DNA of 64,000 nucleotides from Palaemon carinicauda (Eukaryota > Arthropoda > Malacostraca > Decapoda > Palaemonidae), in the NCBI RefSeq assembly GCF_036898095.1, contig NC_090759.1, forward strand, positions 17,426,658-17,490,657. Direction: 5' to 3'. The translations under genes were made by a program, and so were the position numbers. The notes beneath the pieces are model-generated. The model saw nothing but the letters and a program-made list of their open reading frames with translations. It did no database searches and was not told where the DNA came from. Of this stretch, positions 44,132-52,202 are shown one piece after another. The first letter of the stretch is position 1. The number at the start of each line of letters is the position of its first letter.

Positions 44132-44227
44132 CCCTCTTAACGAGAGAATGCCTTGATGAAGTCATTGGGCTTCAGCACGGCATATCATTCCCGTGCTGAA
44201 GGCTTGTGACGGGCAAGAGGGCTCTCG
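44132..44227 (+). other. Predicted pseudoknot at the LINE 5' terminus
   Basis: The first seven bases CCCTCTT (44132-44138) pair with AAGAGGG (44215-44221), and CGAGAG (44141-44146) pairs with CTCTCG (44222-44227), giving two interleaved helices. Between them lies a strong hairpin, CTTCAGCACGG (44170-44180) with CCGTGCTGAAG (44191-44201) and a 10-base loop, extended by GTCA/TGAC. It may help translation, packaging or 5' end formation. The function is unknown. Confidence 0.5.
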
Positions 44228-44593
44228 AACTGGGGAATTTCTTTTCCTCAGTTTGACTCTAAATTTCTCTCATTCTTTTTCTATTACCTCTTATTGCTTA
44301 TTCCTCCTTCATAATTATCAGCTGTCTCCAACCTTGCTGTCAAAACTCTTTTACCCATTTCACTGTCCAGGTTTTTTAGAGGGGACATTGTATCCATGAT
44401 CGGTTTTTATTTCAAAATCAATTGTGGGAGCTGTGGTGGTCTTGCCAACTACCCGAAAATGTTTGGACACCTAGGAGTGTCAGTATTCCCATACTGGCAC
44501 GCGGAACTATCTCTTAGGAAATTTGGCCTTCGGATTCCAGGGGTTGGCGATTTTATAGAGATAGGACTCTCGGCATTCTGTCCGGTTTGCCTG

Positions 44594-44689
44594 CCACTAT
44601 GATTAGAGTGGGGATGATTGTATTCATGAAATGCTCTCAGTCCCATCAAGCGGGTTTGGCATACACTTGAGCCACTCTAATCATAGTGG
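44594..44689 (+). repeat. 18-bp perfect inverted repeat in LINE 5'UTR
   Basis: CCACTATGATTAGAGTGG (44594-44611) and CCACTCTAATCATAGTGG (44672-44689) form a perfect stem with a 60-base loop, 214 bp before ORF1. Confidence 0.85.
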
Positions 44690-44902
44690 TACCATCCCTT
44701 TGTGGTAGGGTAGGGAGTGGACATTTGGTAAGCAGCTTTCACAGGTGTCATTGGTGGAGAAATTAATTCCAGGAAAGGCTAACGGTGTCTTCTTTGGAAT
44801 TTCAGACAGTCTTAATTTTTTCTCTCCCTTAAACTATATTTTTTTCCATTTTTTTTTTTCATTGTTATTATGACCCCTTCCCTCCCCCTGAAAAAATAAT
44901 TA

Positions 44903-46762
44903 ATGAGTAAACTTAATATTCCCCGTACCCCTGGATCAAATGGCGAACCCCAGACACCGTTGACGACTTATGCTTGTTTAAATAGGGAAAGCTCTGTTGA
45001 CAACCTCGGCAATAAAAAGGATTCATCCAACAATACTTCTTTGACCAGTGTTGTTAAAGACAATTTATCGGCACTGGTGGAAAATGATGCTTGTAATAAC
45101 CGTAATACTTTACTCTCTGGTTCTGGCTCATTACCAGATCCAACAAAAAATCTGAAAATTCTCCATTTAAAAAACATACCAATTGGTTGTAGCTATGACA
45201 TAATTCATGAAGCCTTCTGTAGATTTGGAGCAATCAAAGAAATTTTAATGGAGCTTAATGGTAGTAAAGGCTTTTGGGAAGCTTGGGTATCATTTTCAAG
45301 TTTTGAGATTGCTTTAGAAGCAAATAAAAATTTAGATAGCATAAAAATTGACAATTGTTTGATTTCTGGGGCTTTATGTGATAAAGCACCAAGACACCTA
45401 GAGGTATATAAACCAGAAGAATGGATGGAAAAAGAAATAGAGCATAGACTTCCAGAAGTAAGAACCCCCAAGCCCCCTACATGGATAATTGCATCTGGAA
45501 AGATAGAAAATTATAACTATTATAAGATTAGTAAATTTATACAAAAAAAAGTTGGATTAATTAAAAGTAAGGATATTAGTAGATACGGTAAGCAATCTGT
45601 TTTGATTAATGCAAAATCAGATACTCAAGCTCACATGCTTTGTGGCATGAAGATTGCAGAAATTGATCCTATTAAGGATATTAAACCACATATGAGCTTC
45701 AGCTATGGTAAAGGAGTAGTTTTTGATAAAGATCTATATGAATTCTCAGAACCAGAAATTCTGGACATGTGCCCTGCTAATGTTTGGAAAGTAAGTAAGA
45801 TCCCTCAAACAAGCATGGTAGTTTTAACATTTGAAACCCCTGTTATACCAGATCATATAATTATTGAGAATGAAAGAGTACGTGTTCGAGAATATAAACC
45901 TAGGCCTTTACAATGCTTCAATTGTTTCAAGTACGGTCACCCTTCCCGGTACTGCAATAATACGAAGATCTGTATTAACTGTTCCTTGTTAGAACATGGC
46001 CAATGCAACAGAGATACAACCTGTGCAAACTGTAAAGATAATCATAAACCAAATGATAAAAGATGTAGAGAATACAAGAATGAAGAAGCTGCAATCTTGA
46101 AAGCAAATGCTGAACATATAAGTGTAGGTTATGCAAAGCATTTACTCAATCGGCAACTTAATTTTGCTCGCGCGGTTAAGATGCCAACAAAAGATTATAA
46201 TCCACTACCCCTTACTACCACAGGGGGACCAGTGGCAGCACCTGGCCCGTCAGGTGCATCTCCCTTAGTGGTAGTAGCCCAGCCATCTGGGTCAAGTGCT
46301 CAGGCTATAAAAGCCAGAGCACAAACCTCCAAAGAGGTCAATATGGTGTCCAACACACCAAAAGTATTGTCACCGATAGGAGCATCTCCCCTAGAGGTAG
46401 TAGCCCAGCCTTCTGGGTTAAGTGCTCGAACTGTTGAAGTTCTAGCACAATCCTCCAAGGAAGCCAATGTGGCTTCCACCACCTTAAATGTATTGTCTCA
46501 GGCAGAATCTCTACCTGATTTGATGGAGATTGGAAAACAAGATCTTCCAAAGAGGAAAAGGTCCCCATCATCCTCACCTTCATCTAAGTCAGGTAAGTGC
46601 CCTACTGCTCATGATCCTAAGGTTGACTCTTGTAAAGATTCTAGAAAGAAAGAAAAGAAGAGTGGTGGCCTAGTAAAGCCTTCCATCTCCAGGCCTTACA
46701 TGGCTTCATCTGAAAAGTCCCAAAAGACAAATGAGACAAAGAAAAATAATAACAAAAGATAA
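44903..46762 (+). CDS. LINE ORF1 protein (RRM plus zinc knuckles)
   Basis: 619-residue nucleic-acid-binding protein that coats LINE RNA. An RRM-like domain at about residues 84-160 (LKILHLKNIPIG, FCRFGAIKEILM, WEAWVSFSSFEIA) is followed by a second ordered region (about 170-320). Cys/His zinc knuckles start at C338: CFNCFKYGHPSRYC, then CINCSLLEHGQC and CANCKDNHKPNDKRC. The C-terminal third is low complexity with two related blocks (GASPLVVVAQPSGSSAQ and GASPLEVVAQPSGLSAR), an internal duplication, and a basic end. The stop TAA overlaps the ORF2 start (TAATG at 46760-46764). Start ATG 44903 is the first in the frame, after the structured leader. Confidence 0.93.
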   Translation: MSKLNIPRTPGSNGEPQTPLTTYACLNRESSVDNLGNKKDSSNNTSLTSVVKDNLSALVENDACNNRNTLLSGSGSLPDPTKNLKILHLKNIPIGCSYDIIHEAFCRFGAIKEILMELNGSKGFWEAWVSFSSFEIALEANKNLDSIKIDNCLISGALCDKAPRHLEVYKPEEWMEKEIEHRLPEVRTPKPPTWIIASGKIENYNYYKISKFIQKKVGLIKSKDISRYGKQSVLINAKSDTQAHMLCGMKIAEIDPIKDIKPHMSFSYGKGVVFDKDLYEFSEPEILDMCPANVWKVSKIPQTSMVVLTFETPVIPDHIIIENERVRVREYKPRPLQCFNCFKYGHPSRYCNNTKICINCSLLEHGQCNRDTTCANCKDNHKPNDKRCREYKNEEAAILKANAEHISVGYAKHLLNRQLNFARAVKMPTKDYNPLPLTTTGGPVAAPGPSGASPLVVVAQPSGSSAQAIKARAQTSKEVNMVSNTPKVLSPIGASPLEVVAQPSGLSARTVEVLAQSSKEANVASTTLNVLSQAESLPDLMEIGKQDLPKRKRSPSSSPSSKSGKCPTAHDPKVDSCKDSRKKEKKSGGLVKPSISRPYMASSEKSQKTNETKKNNNKR

Positions 46763-49700
46763 TGTCTATCATCCAGTGGAATTGCAGAGGTCTAAGTACT
46801 AGCATTGAGCAAATAAAAACTTTAACCAGGGACTCGGACACGAAGGTAATTTGCCTACAGGAAACCAAGATCGGTGACAAACCATTTAATCCTGGACTCA
46901 ATTATCATCTTTGTAGATCCCCTCCTTTGCAAGCTGCAAGAGCTCAAGGTGGTACAGGTTTTATTATTCACAAATCTGTAAAATTTGAAACAATCCCACT
47001 CAATACACCACTACAGGCATGTGCAGTTAGAACTCATATCGGGAAAAAAATTACTTTATGCTCGCTATATATTGAACCATCCTTAGAACTTTTCCTCTTA
47101 GATCATGCTGGTAATCCAAGAAGGCTTAGACTTTCTGACCTCCAAGACTTGATCAATCAGCTTCCTGCCCCTTTTATTTTAATGGGTGATTTTAATGCAA
47201 AGCATACTTTATGGGGTGGAAATGTGTGCGATAGATGGGGTAATCTTGTTGAAGAATTAATCGACAACAATGATGTAATACTAATGAATGATGGTTCTCC
47301 AACTAGGTATGATGTATTCCACAACTCTACATCAGCCATTGATTTGTCAATCTGTTCCTCATCCATTCGATTGGACTACCTTTGGTCAGTAAATGAACAC
47401 CTACATGGCAGTGACCATTGGCCAATAATGTTAAATTATGTCCATAATCTTCCTTCTCAGTGTCCACCAAAATGGAAGATAGATGAGGCAGACTGGGCAG
47501 CTTATGAAAACTGTTCACACACTGATAAAGAATATGATGAATTTACATCTCCAGTGCATGCCTATCAACATCTTGAAAATATTATTGATGATAATGCTAG
47601 CAAGTTTATACCTAAAACATGCGGTTTACCTCATCGCTCTGTAGTTCCTTGGTGGAGTAAAGAATGTGCCAACGCAAGAAAAGTGACCCGAACTTGCTTC
47701 AGAAGATACTTGAGGACAAACTATTTAGCAGATAGAATAGCATATCTCAGAGCCTGTGCCAAACAAAAAAGAATTTTTAAAAAAGCAAAGAGAGCATCTT
47801 GGAAGAAATATATATCTAATATTAATACCAAAACTCCTTCAAAGGAAATATGGGACAAGATTAGAAAACTTCAAGGTAAATTCGTCCCTAAGCCTCTACC
47901 AATATTAAGGGAAAATAATAGATATATATCTGACCCCAAAGATGTAGCAGAGGTTCTTGCTAAGCACTTTGCTCATGTATCAAGTGCTGACAACTATTCC
48001 CCAGCATTTCAACAAATTAGAGCATCAACATCTGTTGTTCCTCCTGCTTCTTCAAATACTGAAGCTTTTAACCTGCCTTTTAGTATGGAGGAGATGCAAA
48101 ATGCTATCTCCAGCTCTTCTTTAACTGCCCCAGGTGAGGATGGCATCCGGTATGAAATGATATCACATCTTCCAGTGGATACCAAGGAATTTTTATTAGA
48201 AACCTTTAATGGTCTATGGGCTTCCCATACATCTCCTGATTCCTGGCATACTTCAATTGTAATTCCAGGCCACAAGTCTGGTAAAGACCCAGAACTGCCA
48301 TCTAGTTATAGGCCCATATCCTTGACCAGTTGCATATGCAAACTATTTGAGAGAATGATCAACAACAGACTTGTGTGGTATCTAGAATCAAAAAATCTTT
48401 TATCTAACAGACAGTTTGGTTTTAGGAAGAACCGAAGTACTCTAGACCCTTTGCTGATGTTATCAAGGGAAATTTCAAATGCTTTTTCTAACCAAAACCA
48501 GGTGGTGGGTGTCTTTTTTGACCTTGAAAAGGCATATGACACCACCTGGAGGGGTGGTATTTTAAAGCAATTGGCCTCGTGGGGTATAGGAGGACATATG
48601 TTCTCTTTTATTGAAGAATTTTTATCAAACCGCTCCATTAAAGTGAGAGTAGGGTCAGAACTATCTTCATCCTACATGCAAGAAGAAGGTGTCCCCCAAG
48701 GCAGCGTATTGAGTGTGACCTTGTTTGCTGTTGCTATTAATAGTCTCATTAGTCACATACCTCCTGGCATACAAGGATCACTATTTGTCGATGACTTTGC
48801 AATTTATTGTAGTGGATCATCTGCACTACAAGCATGCCAAAATCTTCAAATTGCAATAAATGCTGCTTCCGCATGGGCAAATTCTCGCGGATTCATGTTT
48901 TCTCCTCAGAAGACCAAAGCCATTCGCTTTACTCGTACTCGTAAAAGGGAAGAGATCCCCACCCTTTTCTTAAATGATTGTATTTTGCCATATGAGGATA
49001 GTGTCAAGTTTCTTGGAGTCATTTTCGACAAGAAAATGACATTTGGTCCCCATATAAATGACCTATCTATCAGGGTTAAGAAGTCACTGAACATTCTGAA
49101 AGTGATATCGCATTTTGATTGGGGTGCTGATAGAACAACTTTGCTTAGAATTTATACATCTTTGTGTCTGAGCAAGTTAGACTATGCATGCCAAATATAT
49201 GGGTCAGCTACAAAGACTTTACTTGGAAAACTTGATATTGTTCACAATGCTGGGCTTCGCATCTGCACAGGTGCTTACAGAACATCTCCCATTGACAGTC
49301 TCTATGTTGATTCTGGCATACCTCCCCTTTCCATTCGCAGAGAGGAGTTGAGTTTGAGGTTTTTAGCTAGGTCCCTTGCTGTGAGAAACAATCCTAACTG
49401 TAAATATGTTAGGGCGCCTTTAGATCGGGCTCCTAACAGATCTAGAGTGCCTAAGCCTTTGGAAGTACAGCTGAAAAATGATGCTAGAGAAGTAGGCTTG
49501 TTAACAGCACAGATAGCAGAGGTAGGATATCCCAAGTCTCCTCCTTGGTGTAATCCACCTGTTAAAGTATGTTTTACGGCAGGAGGGAAAAATACCTTAC
49601 CTAGTAGGGTAATGAAAAGTGAGTTTTTAAATCATGCTGCTCAACATCATGGGAAACATGTTTTTACAGATGGCTCCAAATCGGCTGCAGGAGTTGGAAG

Positions 49701-50484
49701 TGCAGCTGTGGTGGGGGATATTGTTATTAGAAGGAAACTCCCATCCTCTTGTTCAATTTTTACTGCTGAGTTGTACGCAATAATTCTCGCAGTCCAACAT
49801 ATTTTTAAAAATGGCAACCAAAATAGTTTTTATACAATTTTTACGGATTCCAATAGTGTTTTACTCTCATTAAAACAAATTATGCCAGGCCATCATCTAG
49901 TACAAGAGGTGCAGGACTGGTTAGTACTTCTGCAATCTAGGAAGAGTATCAGTGTTCACTTCTGTTGGGTCCCTGCCCATGTTGGGGTGGATGGGAATGA
50001 ACAAGTTGATAAGGCAGCAAAGGAAGCTTCAGGGCTAAGTAATCCATCCCCCTTGAGTATTCCTTACAAAGATCTTAAAAGTGAGATTCATCTTTACTGT
50101 AAAAATAAGTGGCAAGCTCGATGGTCTGAACTGACCACCAATACAAAATTGAAACAAATCCACCCATTGGTGGATAAATGGTCATGTTGTAATTCTACAA
50201 GTAGAAGGGATACAATTATTTTAACTAGGCTGCGTATTGGCCATACACATGCAACGCACAATTATTTAATGAAGAGTGGGGAAGGGAGACAGGCCCCTCT
50301 TTGTAATACCTGTCAAGTGACAATGGATGTTAAACATATTTTAGTCGATTGTCCTGTTTTTAATCTCCAGAGGAGGACACATTTACTCCAGGACAAACCG
50401 TTAAGAGATATACTGGGGGAAAACTGTAATACCCTGAACTTGAGAAAATTTATACAAAGTATTGGGTTATATTACGAGCTATAA
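46762..50484 (+). CDS. LINE ORF2 endonuclease-RT-RNase H
   Basis: 1240-residue polyprotein. The N-terminal apurinic-type endonuclease (about 1-225) has IIQWNCRG, QETKIGD, MGDFNAKHTLWGG and GSDHWPI. The RT (about 430-740) has YRPISLTSCICKLFERM, RQFGFRKNRSTLDPLL, FFDLEKAYDTTW, GVPQGSVLSVTLF and catalytic FVDD with D677 and D678. The RNase H (about 965-1095) has FTDGSKSAAG with D970, FTAELYAIILAV, FTDSNSVLLSL and WVPAHVGVDGNEQVDKAAKE. The C-terminal region has a Cys/His motif (CNTCQVTMDVKHILVDC). All catalytic residues are present and no stop occurs. The RNase H and ORF1 type place it in the I/Jockey group rather than R1 or CR1. Translation is probably coupled to ORF1 through the TAATG overlap. 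Confidence 0.95.
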   Translation: MSIIQWNCRGLSTSIEQIKTLTRDSDTKVICLQETKIGDKPFNPGLNYHLCRSPPLQAARAQGGTGFIIHKSVKFETIPLNTPLQACAVRTHIGKKITLCSLYIEPSLELFLLDHAGNPRRLRLSDLQDLINQLPAPFILMGDFNAKHTLWGGNVCDRWGNLVEELIDNNDVILMNDGSPTRYDVFHNSTSAIDLSICSSSIRLDYLWSVNEHLHGSDHWPIMLNYVHNLPSQCPPKWKIDEADWAAYENCSHTDKEYDEFTSPVHAYQHLENIIDDNASKFIPKTCGLPHRSVVPWWSKECANARKVTRTCFRRYLRTNYLADRIAYLRACAKQKRIFKKAKRASWKKYISNINTKTPSKEIWDKIRKLQGKFVPKPLPILRENNRYISDPKDVAEVLAKHFAHVSSADNYSPAFQQIRASTSVVPPASSNTEAFNLPFSMEEMQNAISSSSLTAPGEDGIRYEMISHLPVDTKEFLLETFNGLWASHTSPDSWHTSIVIPGHKSGKDPELPSSYRPISLTSCICKLFERMINNRLVWYLESKNLLSNRQFGFRKNRSTLDPLLMLSREISNAFSNQNQVVGVFFDLEKAYDTTWRGGILKQLASWGIGGHMFSFIEEFLSNRSIKVRVGSELSSSYMQEEGVPQGSVLSVTLFAVAINSLISHIPPGIQGSLFVDDFAIYCSGSSALQACQNLQIAINAASAWANSRGFMFSPQKTKAIRFTRTRKREEIPTLFLNDCILPYEDSVKFLGVIFDKKMTFGPHINDLSIRVKKSLNILKVISHFDWGADRTTLLRIYTSLCLSKLDYACQIYGSATKTLLGKLDIVHNAGLRICTGAYRTSPIDSLYVDSGIPPLSIRREELSLRFLARSLAVRNNPNCKYVRAPLDRAPNRSRVPKPLEVQLKNDAREVGLLTAQIAEVGYPKSPPWCNPPVKVCFTAGGKNTLPSRVMKSEFLNHAAQHHGKHVFTDGSKSAAGVGSAAVVGDIVIRRKLPSSCSIFTAELYAIILAVQHIFKNGNQNSFYTIFTDSNSVLLSLKQIMPGHHLVQEVQDWLVLLQSRKSISVHFCWVPAHVGVDGNEQVDKAAKEASGLSNPSPLSIPYKDLKSEIHLYCKNKWQARWSELTTNTKLKQIHPLVDKWSCCNSTSRRDTIILTRLRIGHTHATHNYLMKSGEGRQAPLCNTCQVTMDVKHILVDCPVFNLQRRTHLLQDKPLRDILGENCNTLNLRKFIQSIGLYYEL

Positions 50485-50716
50485 TTGATTTTATTAATTT
50501 ATTTATTTATTTTACCCTTTTAATCGCTATTTATTTCACATCTAGATTTTATTGTATGAAAGTGTTACGATTTGTATTAAAGGTTAAAATGATACTAAAT
50601 GGTGTGAGTGTACAGATATGATTGAATGATTTTTGTTATATAGCGCTGAATGGCCTTTGATGCCCCAGTGCTTGGCTTAATGCCTAAATCCCATATATTC
50701 AATTCAAACCACTGCA

Positions 50717-51383
50717 GGTAAACCATGCTCCCTTGTGTTCTTAGTATTAAGATTAATACTGTCGCGTCCCCATACCCTGACGAGGTGGTATTGGGAGATT
50801 CCTAGCCTAGATTTCCATCTGAAGAACTCCAGGTAAACTTCCTAGGACAAGTCATTCTACTCACCTTCACACACACAGCTTATGTAGGCCGCAGCAGTTG
50901 CACAGCAATGCTAGTGAGGTGCAGGGACTCTTTATTTCCTGAGTACTTACACACTCAAATATGGAGTCCCCGGGCAAAGCCAGTATGGCAGGGACTTACC
51001 ACCCTTCCTAAGGGGTGAGTCACCCATATTAAATAGCGTGGTTTGTATTTCAGTTTCGGAACAAAGGAAAAATTCGTAGATAATTTGTATTTTTTCTAAC
51101 TATACAAACCTTAGCTATTTAATCAAACTTGCCCGCCAGCCCTATCCCCCTCTGTGAAGTCCTACCTCTAAGCAAAGTGAAGTATTCACTGGTGTGTGTG
51201 TGTGTGTGGGGGGGGGGGGGTAGCAGGCTACCCCTCCCTACCCCCAGCTAACTAGTGGTGGGGTAGTAAACCCTCGTCAAAAATCTAATGGCTCGTCATT
51301 CAGCTCTGCCGAAGTAATAACCCATATTAAATAGCTAAGGTTTGTATAGTTAGGAAAAATACAAATTATCTACGAATTTGTCA
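50717..51383 (+). repeat. 3'UTR, ICR and right repeat of DIRS F
   Basis: Shares the CCATACCCTGACGAGGTGGT 3'UTR block. The ICR spans about 51025-51125. The right repeat closes with TTAGGAAAAATACAAATTAT...GAATTTGTCA. A (TG)n-G(n) tract lies at about 51202-51231. Confidence 0.8.
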
Positions 51384-51868
51384 TGTTTTGTTTACCATCC
51401 CCAGACTGGCCTCTCACACCCCCCCTTCACCTGCAATCCCTAGCCTCTCCTCAGGGTCTATTTACCCCCCTCCAAATTCTGAGGCTCCTACTATTGGGAC
51501 GTGGGAAGTATTCGTGTCAGAACAAATGACAATTTCTAGGTAAAATGTATTTTTCCTAACATACTTACCACGTCCCAATAGGGTAACTGCCCCCTTTCCT
51601 TCCCCTCTATAGAACCTTTGTATCATATGTCACTTTTCCCTGAGACCAGTGGATAATGGCGGGTGTTGACATGGAAGGCTAGGCCTAGCATATCCTTGGG
51701 ACATTCTAGGACAAAGAAGGGAGGTCAGGTCTTGCAGTTGCGAGGGGGTCTGGGGGATTGAGGGGGGGTGGTGGAAATCTGTTCGGTAAAGACACGTGTA
51801 GAGAGTACTCCTACTATTGTGACGTGGTAAGTATATTAGGAAAAATACAATTTACCTAGAAATTGTCA
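51384..51868 (+). mobile_element. DIRS H solo 3' end
   Basis: A 3' end of a further DIRS family without ORFs. The ICR is at about 51484-51582 (CTACTATTGGGACGTGGGAA...ACATACTTACCACGTCCCAA). The right repeat ends at 51868 (CTATTGTGACGTGGTAAGTA...ACCTAGAAATTGTC). The inverted arms 51529-51582 and 51813-51866 match with few changes. Its right end touches the left end of element G. Confidence 0.75.
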
Positions 51869-52090
51869 TTTATTCCAACACGGAGTACTTACCTCGAACT
51901 ACTTTCTTAGGAGTATCTGGGATCTCCTCCCTATCCGACCAAGAATTTAGCGCAGTCCCCCCTACCTCCGTTTTCCCTTGTTGGGTCCCTCCGTGGCAGA
52001 GGGATAGGTGTGCCCTGAGGCGACCCGGGGTCAGCGCGTGGGTGCGCTACTGGGTCGTTGTCGTCAGTAAGCATCTGGTCGCGGCGTAGA
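51869..52090 (+). repeat. Left inverted repeat of DIRS G
   Basis: Complement of the right repeat. Shared blocks: CCTCGAACTACTTTCTTAGG, CCGACCAAGAATTT, CTTGTTGGGTCCCTCCGTGG and GGGTCGTTGTCGTCAGTAAG. Scattered differences. Confidence 0.85.
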
Positions 52091-52202
52091 TAACATCTCG
52101 CCGCTCTTTCTCACATCCCGTCCGACCCACCATTGTGTTCCACATGTTCCCTTTGTGTTTTCCTGTTCCTATCCCTTACTTGTGTTGCCTGTGGTTACCT
52201 TC

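Larger units (their letters stand above)
44132..50703 (+). mobile_element. Full-length non-LTR retrotransposon (I/Jockey group)
   Basis: 6572-bp LINE with a perfect 13-bp target duplication TCAAACCACTGCA at 44119-44131 and 50704-50716. The uninterrupted DIRS sequence around it is seen in D1 and D2. A structured 5'UTR (771 bp) precedes ORF1 (44903-46762) and ORF2 (46762-50484), both open. The 3'UTR is 219 bp and ends TGCCTAAATCCCATATATTC plus AAT without poly(A). ORF2 has endonuclease, RT and RNase H. Intact ORFs and perfect target duplication point to a recent insertion that may be active. Confidence 0.95.
43954..51383 (+). mobile_element. DIRS F 3' end, split by a LINE
   Basis: Starts GGTCTAACCTCAGGCTCC, the last recombinase codons and 3'UTR of a D-like DIRS, joined to the D2 flank at 43953. 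It continues to 44131, is interrupted by the LINE, and resumes at 50717. The ICR (AATAGCGTGGTTTGTATTTC, about 51032) and right repeat end at about 51383 (CGAATTTGTCA). The 5' part of the element is missing. Confidence 0.82.

Noticed and set aside
44132..44227. Classical HDV-like ribozyme
   Set aside because: The 5' helix and the pseudoknot order fit, but no P4 helix or joining region with a catalytic C lies between the 3' strands (44221 and 44222 are adjacent). Kept only as an unclassified structure.
44193..44602. Two short ORFs in the LINE leader
   Set aside because: They lie across the hairpins of the 5'UTR, show no homology and precede the clear ORF1.
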